A stretch of 64,000 bases of DNA from Arthrobacter sp. OVS8. Its GTDB lineage: Bacteria > Actinomycetota > Actinomycetes > Actinomycetales > Micrococcaceae. Positions 47,631 through 57,860 of this stretch are shown piece after piece (position 1 is the stretch's first letter; the number at the start of each line of letters is the position of its first letter). Below the pieces are notes generated by a model that did not search any database, was not told the origin of the DNA, and saw only the letters and a program-made list of their open reading frames with translations. The position numbers and the translations under genes were made by a program. The stretch lies in contig CP116670.1 in NCBI GenBank assembly GCA_028370155.1, forward strand, positions 2,418,001-2,482,000, in the 5' to 3' direction.

Positions 47631-49084
47631 ATGCAAGACCTAATGCTCAAGCAGGGCTCCGCACTCGACCGGTACTTCAAGATATCCGAACGGGGGTCGA
47701 ACATCTCGCGGGAAATCCGCGGAGGCTTCGCCACGTTCTTCGCCATGAGCTACATCGTGGTGCTGAACCCGCTCATCCTCTCCGGCCCGGATTCCACCGG
47801 CGCCACCCTCGGCTTTCCCGCCGTCGCCGCCGTCACCGCGTTTGTCGCCGGCATCCTGACCATCCTGATGGGCGCCTGGGCCAAGCACCCCTTCGCGATG
47901 GCAACGGGCCTCGGCGTCAACGCCTTTGTCGCCGTGACGGTGGCCACCAACCCCGGCCTGACCTGGCCGGACATGATGGGCCTCGTGATGCTCTCGGGCA
48001 TCACCATGCTGATCCTGGTCCTCACCGGTTTCCGGACCGCGGTCTTCAAGGCGGTGCCGGAGGGTCTGAAGACCGCGATCGTCGTCGGCATCGGCCTGTT
48101 CATCGCCCTGATCGGGCTCGTCAACGCCGGGTTTGTCCGCCGCATCCCGGATGTCGCGGGCACCACCGTTCCGGTCGGCCTGGGCTTCGACGGCAAGCTG
48201 ATGGGCTGGCCCACGCTCGTCTTTGTCTTCGGCCTGATCCTCACCATCGCCCTCGTGGTCCGCAAGGTCAAAGGCGCGATCCTGATCGGCATCGTCGCCT
48301 CCACCATCCTGTCCGTGATCCTGGAATTCACGCTGCACATCGGCCCCAGCTTCGACGGTGAAACGTACAACCCGCAGGGCTGGTCCCTGGTGGCGCCGGC
48401 GTTCTCCGAATGGGCGGCCCCGGACCTGTCGCTGATCGGCCAGGCCAACCCGTTCGGCGCCTTCGAGCACCTGGGCTTTGTCGCCGCGACCCTCCTGGCC
48501 TTCGTGATCCTGCTGAGCATCTTCTTCGACGCCATGGGCACCATGGTGGGCCTGGCCACCGAGGCCGGCAGCATCGACAAGGACGGCAACATCCCCAACG
48601 TGGACCGCGTGCTGCAGGTGGACGCACTCGGCGCGATCGTCGGCGGCGGGGCCTCCGTCTCCTCGAACCAGATCTACGTCGAATCCGGCGCGGGCATCGG
48701 GGAAGGCGCCCGGACCGGCCTGGCCTCCATCGTCACCGGCCTGCTCTTCCTGGTGGCCATGTTCTTCACCCCGCTGATCAACCTCGTGCCGTTCGAGGCA
48801 GTGGCCCCGGCGCTCGTGATCGTCGGCTTCATGATGGTCTCCCAGGTCGGCAAGATCGACTGGCAGGACCTGGGCATCGCGATCCCGGCCTTCCTGACCT
48901 TCACGCTGATGCCGTTCACCTACTCGATCGCCAACGGCCTGGGTGCCGGCTTCATCACCTTCGTCCTGATCCGCACGTTCCAGGGCCGCGCACGCGAGGT
49001 GCACCCCTGATGTGGGCCGTGGCCGCGGCCTTCCTGCTGTTCTTCGCCATCGGCCCGATCGAGGCCGCCCTGGGGATGCACTAA
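47631..49084 (+). CDS. AzgA-type purine permease, NCS2 family (one 1-bp deletion)
   Basis: Imports adenine, guanine or hypoxanthine with protons. Diagnostic segments: FATFFAMSYIVVLNPLILS at the start, MATGLGVNAFVAVTV, LSIFFDAMGTMVGLATEAG, VDALGAIVGGGASVSSNQIYVESGAGIGEGARTGLASIVTGLLFL, matching the AzgA branch of NCS2. ATG at 47631 is preferred to 47613 because GGAGG is 5 bp before it. The frame stops at 49010 but one lost base leads into a last helix (WAVAAAFLLFFAIGPIEAALG) and a stop at 49084, giving the usual length of 484. Confidence 0.92.
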
Positions 49085-49096
49085 CCCCACCCATCC

Positions 49097-49155
49097 CCGA
49101 GGTGAGACTTCGCGCCCATGTTTGTCCAGACCATGGGCGCGAAGTCTCACCTCGG
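49097..49155. repeat. perfect 24-bp palindromic hairpin
   Basis: 49097-49120 (CCGAGGTGAGACTTCGCGCC and four more bases) pairs perfectly with 49132-49155 around an 11-nt loop. It begins 13 bp after the purine permease stop. The length of the arms exceeds a normal terminator, there is no T run, and the arm is not G/C-only, as in repeat-family elements. Confidence 0.85.
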
Positions 49156-49242
49156 CGGCGCTTAAGGGCAGTTTCCGGGATTTCGGACAGCACAACGGCG
49201 GCGCGGCTGGTTTTCCGGCCCGGGCTGCGGTGAGCTAGGGGC

Positions 49243-50239
49243 ATGGTTTCCCCGTACCCGCCGTTGATGTCCCGCCGCAGCCCTGGACCGGACGGTTCGA
49301 CGGCGACGGCCCCGAGCACCGCCGCTGGTGGCAGGCGGTCACCCCGTACGCCCCGCGCCGCGTCCAGTCCCCCACCGCGCCCTCCTCCGCCGGCCCCGCC
49401 GCCTCGGCACGTCCCGGCTCCTCCCGCCCGGCAGTCATTCTCGGCTTCGGCAGCGACGCCGGGGTGCGCCGCAACAAGGGCCGCACGGGTGCCGCCGCAG
49501 CCCCGGCCGCCATCCGCGCCGCCCTCGGTCCCCTCGCGTTCCACCTGGGCCGGGACCTGCACGACGCCGGCGACGTCACCGTGGCCGGGGACGCCCTGGA
49601 GGCCGGGCAGGCGCGTGCCGGGCTCGCGATCAGCAGCCTGCTCGACGCCGGGCAGCTTCCCGTCGTGCTGGGCGGCGGGCACGAGACGGCGTTCGCGAGC
49701 TACCTGGGCGTGGCCGGTTCGGCGGCGGTCCGCGAGGGCCTGCGCGTGGGGGTGCTGAACCTGGACGCCCACTTCGACCTCCGCGATGAGTCCCTGCCCA
49801 GTTCCGGCACTCCGTTCCTGCAGATGGCCCGCGCGGAAGCCACCGCGGGCCGCGAACTGCGGTACGCCGTCGTCGGGATCTCCGAGCCGAATAACACCCG
49901 GGCGCTGTTCCGCACGGCCGCGGACCTTGGCGTGGACTACCTGCTCGACGAGGACTGCTCGGCGGAGGCCGCGCATACGTTTGTGGCGGCATTCCTGGCG
50001 CAGGTGGACGCCCTGTACCTGACTATCGATTTGGACGTGCTGCCGGCCTCGGTGGCCCCCGGGTGAGCGCGCCCGCCGCGTTCGGCGTGCCGCTGCCGGT
50101 CATCAGCGCCGTCTGCCGCCAGGTGGCCGCGAGCGGGAAGCTCCTGCACCTGGATGTGGCCGAGCTGAACCCGGAGTTCGACGTCGACGGCCGGACCGCC
50201 AGGGTCGCCGCCCGGCTGATTAATACGCTGCTGGGGTAG
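49243..50239 (+). CDS. hutG: formimidoylglutamase (two 1-bp deletions)
   Basis: Last enzyme of the histidine pathway branch that converts formimidoyl-glutamate to glutamate and formamide; ureohydrolase fold with a dimanganese centre. Metal motifs are visible: [14 protein letters not shown] and SxDLDVLP-like [14 protein letters not shown]. Breaks near 49262 and 50065 lead to the end [26 protein letters not shown]. Restored length 332. The start ATG at 49243 has no strong RBS. It faces away from hutH, with the antiporter gene between them. Confidence 0.88.
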
Positions 50240-50260
50240 CCGGGCAGCAACGGCACAACG

Positions 50261-51564
50261 TCAAATGGGTGTTTTCGGTGCCTTGCCCTCGTCGCCGTGC
50301 TGCTGCACGGCCTTCCGTTCGCGGAGCCGGTCCAGCCGGTTCATGACGGGAGCAGTGGTGGCCCCGTGCAGCACGATGGACATTGCCACCACCAGGCCGA
50401 TGAACGCCCACAGTTCCTCTGCTTGGGCGTTGAAGTCACCTTTGCTGAGCGCGTACGCGAGGTAGTACAGCGAGCCGATGCCGCGGATGCCGAAAAAGGC
50501 AATGGCAATCCGTTCCCGCGGACCGGTCTTGCCCCGGGCCAAGCCGATCCAGCCTGCGAGCGGACGGACGAGCAGCAGGAACGCCAGCGCCACCAGGATC
50601 TCCGGCCAGCCAATGCCGGCGAGCAGGCCCCGGCTATCGCGCCTCCCAGCAACACCAGAATGACCACCGTCATGAGACGTTCGAGCTGCTCGACATAGGA
50701 GTGCATGACGCGGTGGAAGCCGTGCGTGCGTTCCGCGGCCCGGATGGTCACGGCGCATACAAAGACGGCGATGAACCCGTAGCCTTCCAGCATTTCGGTC
50801 ATCCCGTAGGCGAGGAACGTCGCTGCCAGCGCCACAAAGCCCTCGGAGTGGTTGGACAGCCGGACGCTGTCACGGGCAGAGAAGAACAGCCGGCTCAGCG
50901 CTTTCCCTGCCAGCCAGCCGACCAGCAGGCCCATGCCGATCCGCCACAGGACATCGGTGAAGAACCAGGGGACAAACCACTCGGACGGCGCAGGACCGAA
51001 CAGGCTGATGGCGATGGCCAGGTAGACAAAGGGGAACGCCAGCCCGTCATTCAGGCCTGCCTCGGAGGTGAGGCCGAACCGGATTTCGTCTTCGCCGCGC
51101 TCGGTTTCGTCCTCGTCGTCGGCGGGCTCGCCCACCTGCACTTCGGAGGCCAGCACGGGGTCGGTCGGTGCGAGCGCGGCTGCCACCAGCAGCGCGGCTC
51201 CGAGCCCCAGCCCCAGCGCCCAGAGCCCCAGCAGTGTCAGGGCAATGATGCAGATCGGCATGGCCACCCCCAGCATCCGCCAGGTGGTGGACCATGTGCG
51301 TCGTCCCACAGGACGGTCAAGTGCCAGGCCGGCGCCCATCAACGAGATGATGACGCAGATTTCCGTCAGGTGCGTGGTGAACTCCCCGTATTGCAGGGGA
51401 TCCGGGTCCGGCAGCTCTGGGATGAAGGAAAAGGCCAGCATGCCGGCGGCCAGGAAGACCATCGGCATCGACAACGGAGCGTTGCGCAGCAGCTTGGGCA
51501 ACAGTGCGGCGGCGAACACGGCCAGGCCTGCCGCTGCGAAGATAATGCTGGGAGCCTCGAACAC
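50261..51564 (-). CDS. CPA1-type Na+/H+ (K+/H+) antiporter (one 1-bp deletion)
   Basis: Twelve or so helices of the CPA1 fold. ISLMGAGLALDRPVG, AALAPTDPVLASEVQVG (the unwound TD region) and SEAGLNDGLAFPFVYLAI with the paired Asn-Asp are the ion-binding signatures. The break near 50640 leads to PEILVALAFLLLVRPLAGW and AFFGIRGIGSLYYLAYAL. An acidic loop (EPADDEDETERGEDE) sits between helices 5 and 6. GTG at 51564 is chosen because of GGAGG 9 bp upstream; restored length 434. Convergent with hutG. Confidence 0.88.
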
Positions 51565-51606
51565 TGCGTATGCCTCCTGCCGGGACCCCGATGCCCGGGG
51601 ATGAAT

Positions 51607-51635
51607 AGGGCGCCGTTCCTGCGGAACGGCGCCCT
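51607..51635 (-). terminator. hairpin terminator
   Basis: AGGGCGCCGTTCC (51607-51619) pairs perfectly over 13 bp with 51623-51635 around TGC. It lies between the small 80-residue gene (ending 51676) and the antiporter start, on the same strand, so it should end the former transcript. Confidence 0.75.
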
Positions 51636-51675
51636 TCACCAAGATACGCGCGTGCGGCGCGAAAACCGTGTGCGG

Positions 51676-51918
51676 CTAGCTGCGCCGCACCTCCACGCCG
51701 TCGGATTTCAGGAAAAGCCCGTTCTCCGCGCCGGACGATTCCGCCGGGACCAGCCAGAGAACATTGCCGCTCAGTGAGACTTCTTCGACCTCACCGGCCG
51801 CCAGAACCTGTGCATGCTTGAGGATTTCGATCCGATCGCCGGCCTTGAGGCTTCGCCAGTCGGAAACCGCCGTGGCCGAGGCCAGGCGCCTGGACATTAC
51901 CGTCCCGCGTGCTTTCAT
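51676..51918 (-). CDS. small basic protein of unknown function, SH3-like
   Basis: 80 residues from ATG 51918. Basic N-terminus (KARGTVMSRRL), then SDWRSLKAGDRIEILKHAQVLAAGEVEEVSLSGNVLWLV and a C-terminal LFLKSDGVEVRRS. The alternating strands around GDRIEI and GEVEEVS suggest a small five-stranded barrel of the KOW/SH3 kind. It has its own leader with a GTCACA-N10-TGTGAC inverted repeat (51949-51970). I do not recognise it. It continues the open frame of hutH only because a lost base removes the hutH stop. Confidence 0.7.
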   Translation of the reverse strand: MKARGTVMSRRLASATAVSDWRSLKAGDRIEILKHAQVLAAGEVEEVSLSGNVLWLVPAESSGAENGLFLKSDGVEVRRS

Positions 51919-51948
51919 TGAACTTCTACCCCTTTGTATATGTTCTTT

Positions 51949-51970
51949 GTCACAACTTCGTTGGTGTGAC
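51949..51970. promoter_or_regulatory. inverted repeat before the small 80-residue gene
   Basis: GTCACA (51949-51954) and TGTGAC (51965-51970) with a 10-bp spacer, about 31 bp before the ATG at 51918, just upstream of ACATATAC. Probable operator; the protein that binds it is not identified. Confidence 0.4.
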
Positions 51971-52069
51971 TTTCCATTTGTACTACAGTTCCCGCGCCCC
52001 CGCTGGCCGTGTTGCCCACTATTTCGGGGGCGCCGGGAATTGTTCACCGAAACTGCATTTTGTTTTCCC

Positions 52070-53661
52070 TCAGGCGAGATTTCCGACGGCGGATTCGGCT
52101 GCCGCCCGGACCTTGCCCGAGGCGACGAGGACGTCGGCCGCCTCCAGCTCCGGGAGAGGAACCTGTCGGTTCCCGGACCGTCGACGACGTCGCGCAGTGC
52201 CGCGATCACCGCGGTTCCCGCCGGCCCCGGCACAAGTTCGCCGCCGGAGAGCTGGGTGCGGATGTCGAGCGCCCTCGCCGAGGTGACGAGTTCGATCGCC
52301 AGGACCCGGCGCAGGTTTTCCACGGCGCGGCGCAGCTTGCGGGCCGCGTGCCACCCCATCGACACATGGTCCTCCTGCATCGCGGAACTCGGGATCGAGT
52401 CCACCGACGCCGGGACGGCAAGCCGTTTGTTGTCTGAGACCAGGCCCGCCTGGGTGTACTGGGCGATCATCAGGCCGGAGTCGACGCCGGGGTCGGCGGC
52501 CAGGAACGCCGGCAGCCCGTGCGAGCGGGCCGGGTCCAGCATCCGGTCGGTGCGGCGCTCGGCGATGGAGCTCAGGTCCGCCACGGCGATGGCCAGGAAA
52601 TCCAGCACGTAGGCCACGGGGGCTCCGTGGAAGTTGCCGTTGGAGCTGACGCGGCCGTCCGGCAGGACCACCGGGTTGTCGATCGCTGCCGCCAGTTCGC
52701 GGGAGGCGACCAGGGCGGCGTGGTCCACGGTGTCGCGGACGGCCCCGGCCACCTGGGGTGCGCAGCGCAGGGAGTAGGCGTCCTGGACCTTGGTGTCGTT
52801 GACCCGGTGGGAGGCCACGATCGGGGAATTGGAGAGGACCCGCAGCATGTTGTCCGCGGAGGCCGCCTGGCCCGGGTGCGGCCGGAGCGCGGCGTGCAGC
52901 TCGGGCAGGAACACCTGGTCGGTGCCGAGCAGCGCCTCGACGCTGAGCGCGGCGGTGATGTCCGCCGTCGTGAGCAGCTGGCGGATGTCCGCGATGGCCA
53001 TCAGCAGCATGCCCAGCATGCCCTCGGTGCCGTTGACCAGTGCCAGGCCCTCCTTCTCGGCCAGGGTGACGGGTTCGATCCCGTGCGCCGCGAGCAGTAC
53101 GGCGACAGGTTCCTCGTCCCGCCCGCCGTACGTCACGCCGTCGGGCCCTGCCGCTTCGCCCTCGCCCATCAGGACCAGTGCGCAGTGCGACAGCGGGGCC
53201 AGGTCTCCGGAGCAGCCGAGGGAGCCGAATTCGCGGACCACCGGGGTGATTCCGGCATTGAGGACATCCACCATGGTCTGCAGGACCACGGGGCGGACGC
53301 CGGTGCGGCCGGAGGCGAGGGTCTTGGCGCGCAGGAACATGATGCCGCGGACCACTTCGCGTTCCACGGCCGGGCCCATGCCGGCGGCGTGGCTGCGGAT
53401 CAGCGACTTCTGCAGCTGGGTGCGCAGGTCGTTGGGGATATGCCGGTTGGCCAGCGCCCCGAAGCCGGTGGAGATGCCGTACGCCGGGACCTCGCTGTGG
53501 GCAAGGTCGTCGATGTGGGCCCGGACCTTGGCGACAGCGTCGAGGGCGTCCTGCGAGATGGTCACCTTGGCGTCGTGGCGGGCGACGGCGACGACGTCCT
53601 CGGGGGTGACGCCGCTGGAGCCGAGGGTGACGGTGAGCGGTTCGTGGGTAGTGAGAGTCAT
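52070..53661 (-). CDS. hutH: histidine ammonia-lyase (one 1-bp deletion)
   Basis: Deaminates histidine to urocanate. The MIO-forming tripeptide is Cys-Ser-Gly in FGSLGCSGDLAPLSHCALVLMGEG (Ala-Ser-Gly in many relatives; the Cys form is normal in actinobacterial enzymes). Other active-site parts are YGISTGFGALANRHIP, NGTEGMLGMLLM, SSNGNFHGAPVAYVLD and SSAMQEDHVSMGWHA. The frame breaks near 52165 and ends with AADVLVASGKVRAAAESAVGNLA. Restored length 530. It follows hutU by 8 bp on the same strand. Confidence 0.93.
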
Positions 53662-53669
53662 GGTGATTC

Positions 53670-55384
53670 CTACTTCTTTGCTTCTGCGGAGTCCGTGGGG
53701 GCCATCGGGATGCGGACGCCGCGTTCCTTGGCGACCTCGACGGCGCGGTCGTAGCCGGCGTCGACGTGGCGGATGACACCCATGCCGGGGTCGTTGGTGA
53801 GGAGGCGTTCGAGCTTCTGCGCGGCGAGGTCGGTGCCGTCCGCGACGGACACCTGGCCGGCGTGGATGGAGCGGCCGATGCCGACGCCGCCGCCATGGTG
53901 GATGGAGACCCAGGTGGCGCCGGAGGCGGTGTTGAGCATCGCGTTGAGTAGCGGCCAGTCAGCCACGGCGTCGGAGCCGTCGGCCATGGCCTCGGTCTCG
54001 CGGTACGGCGAGGCGACGGAGCCGGAGTCCAGGTGGTCTCGGCCGATCACGATGGGCGCTTTGACCTTGCCCTCCTTGACGAGCTGGTTGAACAGCAGCC
54101 CGGCCTTGGCGCGGTCGCCGTAGCCCAGCCAGCAGATGCGGGCCGGGAGGCCCTCGAACTCCACCCGTTCCTGCGCGGCGTCAATCCAGCGGTGCAGGTG
54201 CTTGTTCTCGGGGAACAGGTCTTTGATGGCGGCATCAGTGACCGCGATGTCCTCGGGATCGCCGGAGAGCGCCACCCAGCGGAACGGGCCAAGGCCCTCG
54301 CAGAACAGCGGGCGGATGTAGGCCGGGACGAAGCCGGGGAATTCGAAGGCCCGGTTGTAGCCGCCCTTGCGGGCCTCGTCGCGGATGGAGTTGCCGTAGT
54401 CGAACACCTCGGCGCCGGCGTCCTGGAACTCGACCATGGCCTGGACATGCTTGGCCATCGAGGCCTGGGCCTTTTGGTGAAGCCCTCCGGGTCGGCCGCG
54501 GCCTCGCGGTGCCATTCCTCCACCGTGATGCCTTCGGGGAGGTAGCTCAGCGGGTCGTGGGCGGAGGTCTGGTCCGTGACGATGTCGACCGTGAGTTCGC
54601 CGGCGTTGTGGCGGCGCAGGATTTCGGGGAAGACGGTGGCGGCGTTGCCGACGTAGCCCACGGACCAGCCGCGGCGCTCTTCCTTGGCCTTCAGGACTTT
54701 GGCGATGGCGGCGTCGAGGTCGGTCTCCACCTCGTCGAGGTAGCGCTTGCCGGCGCGGCGGCGCAGGCGGGTCTCGTCGACGTCGACGATCAGGCAGGCG
54801 CCGTCGTTCAGGGTGACGGCGAGCGGCTGCGCGCCGCCCATGCCGCCGCAGCCGCCGGTGAGGGTCAGAGTGCCGGCGAGGGTGCCGTTCTCGTCTCCGG
54901 TGAGCTTGCGGGCGATCGCGGCGAAGGTTTCGAAGGTGCCCTGCAGGATGCCCTGGGTGCCGATGTAGATCCAGGATCCGGCGGTCATCTGGCCGTACAT
55001 CATCAGGCCCTCGGCCTCGAGCCGGCGGAACTCGGGCCAGGTGGCCCAGTCGCCGACTAGGTTGGAGTTGGCCAGCAGCACACGCGGCGCCCATTCGTTG
55101 GTGCGGAAGACGCCCACCGGTTTGCCGGACTGGACCAGCAGGGTCTCGTCCTTCTCCATGGTTTCCAGGGTGCGGGTGATCGCGTCGAATGCGGCCCAGC
55201 TGCGGACGGCGCGGCCAGTGCCGCCGTAGACCACCAGGTCGTCGGGGCGTTCGGCGACCTCGGGGTCCAGGTTGTTCATGAGCATCCGCAGCGGGGCTTC
55301 CGTCTGCCAGCTCTTGGCGGTGAGCTCGGTACCGCGGGCTGCTTTGACCGGGCGGGCACCGGTGGTGAAATCGGCGGGTGCCAT
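53670..55384 (-). CDS. hutU: urocanate hydratase (one 1-bp deletion)
   Basis: Converts urocanate to imidazolone propionate with tightly bound NAD+. Visible: [27 protein letters not shown], the NAD loop [57 protein letters not shown], and [19 protein letters not shown] followed by [26 protein letters not shown]. Break near 54480. ATG at 55384 has AAAGGAG 8 bp upstream; restored length 571. First gene of hutUH. The 229-bp space before it holds the 23-bp hairpin. Confidence 0.94.
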
Positions 55385-55535
55385 GAGGGGCTCCTTTGTG
55401 TCTCGTTGGTTCTGTGCCGGATGGATCGGCGATATGGGTTCTGTATCAACTAAAGCCTGTCCGCAGCCGCGGAAACAGGGCCTGCAGACCGGTGCTGTCC
55501 GGGATTCCAGACCCTCGCACTCGCTCCCCACCTCG

Positions 55536-55597
55536 CGTTGCGCTATCACTTTTGGTGCCTAAATCGGGGTTTAAGCACCAAAAGTGATAGCGCAACG
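55536..55597. repeat. perfect 23-bp palindromic hairpin between the IclR gene and hutU
   Basis: 55536-55558 (CGTTGCGCTATCACTTTTGG and three more) pairs without mismatch with 55575-55597 around a 16-nt loop that is itself weakly self-complementary (TAAA/TTTA). It lies 16 bp after the end of the regulator gene and about 150 bp before hutU on the same strand. No T run. It may end the regulator message or be a repeat-family element. Confidence 0.85.
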
Positions 55598-55613
55598 GGG
55601 GTGCGGGCCAGGG

Positions 55614-56531
55614 TCAGGCGGAGGGGCGGCCGTGGATCCGTACGGAGAGCTCGTCGGCGACCTTCCGGACCCGCGCGGCGAGGGCGGGCCATTCCTCCGC
55701 CGGCAGCTTCTCCTCGAGGAAGGTCACGGCGACGGCGGCGGTAGGCCAGCCCACGTGGTCCGTGACAGCGGCCGCGATCGAGCCGAAGCCCGGCGTCACC
55801 TCCCCGTGTTCGGTCGCATAGCCGCGCTGCCGGACCTGGTCCAGGTGCGAGGACAGCGCCGAGTACTTCATGATGGGCGACTCGGTCTCGTGCCGGGCGC
55901 TGAAGGCCGCCGCGTTCGGGTACAGCGCCCGGACCTGCGACTTCGGCAGCGCCGCGAGAATCGCCCGCCCGCTGGCGGTGAGGTGGCTCGGGAGCCGGAC
56001 CCCGACGTCGGTCACGAGGGAGGGACGGTTCTTCGCCCGCTCCTCCACGATGTAGAGCACATCGCGGCCGTGCAGCACGGCCAGATGGGCGCTTTCGCCG
56101 ATCACGTCCACAAGCGAGGCGAGCATCGGCCGGCCCAGGCGGGAGAGTGGCTCCTGCCGTGAATAGGCCGAGCTGAGCTCGAAGGCACTGATCCCGAGCC
56201 CGTACCGCTGCTCCTCATGAAGATGGAGCACGAATCCGTTGGCCTCCATCACACCGAGCAGGTGGTACACACTGGAGCGCGGAAGTCCCAGCGCGGAGGC
56301 AATGTTCGACGCCGCCATTGGCCCGCGCTTGGAGGCCAGCAGTTTCAGGATGCGCAGGGTATTTTCCGCCGCCGGAACCTTGGAGGCCACCTTTGCCCGC
56401 GCGGCTTTGGGGGCCGTTCCAGCGGCGTGCGCCTTGGGCGAGGGTTCGACGACGGCGGCGTCCGCGCCGGTTCCGCTCAGGGCGGTGCCGCTCGAGTTGT
56501 TGCCGCCCAAGGTGGTGCTGGTTGTTGTCAT
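55614..56531 (-). CDS. IclR-family transcriptional regulator of the hut genes
   Basis: Intact, 305 residues from ATG 56531 (GAGGAACG upstream). A disordered Ser/Ala-rich tail of about 50 residues precedes the winged helix VPAAENTLRILKLLASKRGPMAASNIASALGLPRSSVYHLLGVMEANGFV. The effector domain has YGLGISAFELSSAYSRQ, LVDVIGESAHLAVLHGRDVLYI, RLPSHLTASGRAILAALP and GYATEHGEVTPGFGSIAAAV, typical of IclR. Position directly before hutUH makes it the probable histidine or urocanate sensor; this is inference from context. Confidence 0.88.
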   Translation of the reverse strand: MTTTSTTLGGNNSSGTALSGTGADAAVVEPSPKAHAAGTAPKAARAKVASKVPAAENTLRILKLLASKRGPMAASNIASALGLPRSSVYHLLGVMEANGFVLHLHEEQRYGLGISAFELSSAYSRQEPLSRLGRPMLASLVDVIGESAHLAVLHGRDVLYIVEERAKNRPSLVTDVGVRLPSHLTASGRAILAALPKSQVRALYPNAAAFSARHETESPIMKYSALSSHLDQVRQRGYATEHGEVTPGFGSIAAAVTDHVGWPTAAVAVTFLEEKLPAEEWPALAARVRKVADELSVRIHGRPSA

Positions 56532-56797
56532 CGTTCCTCTTCGCATCGGGCAGTGTCCGGTATCCCGTACTTAAGCATGCGCCCTGCGACGGGTCCCGAA
56601 CAGGTATCGCTATACCCGGTTGTCTGGAACTCCAGACTTTCCCGGAGCGCCGGCGGGCCTTACGCCCCTATCCGTCCGGCCCCCAGGGGTGTTTCGCTGG
56701 ACGCCAGGCCGTGTGCGCGGGGAGGTCGTGCGCGCGCAGGGAGACGGCAGTTCCGCCGTGAACACGCCGCGGCTGACGGACGACGGGACGGGGAGGC

Positions 56798-57715
56798 ATG
56801 AAACCGGATCCCTCGGGCCGAGTGGCCCTGGTGGCCGGGGCCACGCGCGGCGCGGGCCGCGGCACGGCCGTCGCTCTCGGTGAGGCCGGCGCGACGGTGT
56901 ACTGCACCGGCCGGTCGGCCCTGGGCCGTCGCTCGGACTACGACCGGCCCGAGACCGTCGAGGAAACGGCGGCCCTGGTAAGCGCGGCCGGCGGCGAGGG
57001 GATCGCCGCCGCCGTCGACCACCTCCAGCCTGCCGAGGTGGAAGCGCTGGTGCGGCGGATTGACGCCGAGCAGGGCCGGCTGGACATCCTGGTGAACGAC
57101 ATCTGGGGCGGTGAGCGGCGGATTGAATGGAACACCCCGCTCTGGGCCCACGATCTGGACGCCGGGCTGCGGATGCTCCACACGGGTGTCGACACGCACC
57201 TGATCACGAGCCATTACGCCCTGCCGCTGTTGATCCGCCGGCCCGGCGGCCTCGTTGTGGAGATGACCGACGGGACCCGTGAATATAATGCCGGGCATTA
57301 CCGGGTCTCGGTGTTCTACGACCTCGTCAAGGCGGCGGCACTCCGGCTGGCGTACAGCCAGGCGGAGGAGCTGAAGCCGTACGGGTGCACGGCGGTGGCC
57401 CTCACGCCGGGCTGGATGCGGTCCGAGATGATGCTCGAAGCGTTCGGGGTCACGGAGGCGAACTGGCGTGATGCCGCCGCTGTCCAGCCGCACTTCGCCG
57501 CGATTTCGGAAAGCCCGCGCTTCGTCGGCCGTGCCGTGGCGGCCCTCGCAGCCGACCCCGGCGCGCTGCGCCGCAGCGGCGGCTCCTTTTCCTCCGGCGG
57601 CCTGGCTCGCGAGTACGGCTTCACCGACGTCGACGGCTCCCGGCCCGACTGCTGGCGGTATCTGGTGGAAGTGCAGGATGCCGGCCTGCCGGCGGCTGCC
57701 GACGGGTACCGCTGA
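56798..57715 (+). CDS. short-chain dehydrogenase/reductase
   Basis: Intact, 305 residues, longer than the usual 250 because of an insertion after the first helix (YCTGRSALGRRSDYDRPETVEETAAL) and a C-terminal extension. The NAD(P) loop is GATRGAGRG; NDIWGGE replaces the usual NNAG; the active-site tyrosine and lysine are in YRVSVFYDLVKAAAL. This subfamily is common in actinobacteria and has no assigned substrate. Divergent from the IclR gene; unrelated to histidine use as far as the sequence shows. Confidence 0.85.
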   Translation: MKPDPSGRVALVAGATRGAGRGTAVALGEAGATVYCTGRSALGRRSDYDRPETVEETAALVSAAGGEGIAAAVDHLQPAEVEALVRRIDAEQGRLDILVNDIWGGERRIEWNTPLWAHDLDAGLRMLHTGVDTHLITSHYALPLLIRRPGGLVVEMTDGTREYNAGHYRVSVFYDLVKAAALRLAYSQAEELKPYGCTAVALTPGWMRSEMMLEAFGVTEANWRDAAAVQPHFAAISESPRFVGRAVAALAADPGALRRSGGSFSSGGLAREYGFTDVDGSRPDCWRYLVEVQDAGLPAAADGYR

Positions 57716-57860
57716 CCTGCCGCCCACACCGCCTGAAGCGGTTTGCCGTGCCCGCGTTGTCTGAAATCGAAGACACCAGCTGCCCGTGAGGCTCATCACA
57801 GCTCCGGCCAACATGGTCTGCTGGATAGCGATCCCCTCCCAAAGACGAGAAGGTATTCGC

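Noticed and set aside
47640..49976. Open frame of 778 codons opposite the purine permease and hutG
   Set aside because: It spans two clear genes and their intergenic hairpin, with low-complexity Asp/Gly/His/Arg content. A shadow of high GC, not a gene.
51676..53661. One long gene joining hutH to the small 80-residue protein
   Set aside because: The hutH end (GNLA) is in another frame after a lost base, and the small gene has its own leader and start.
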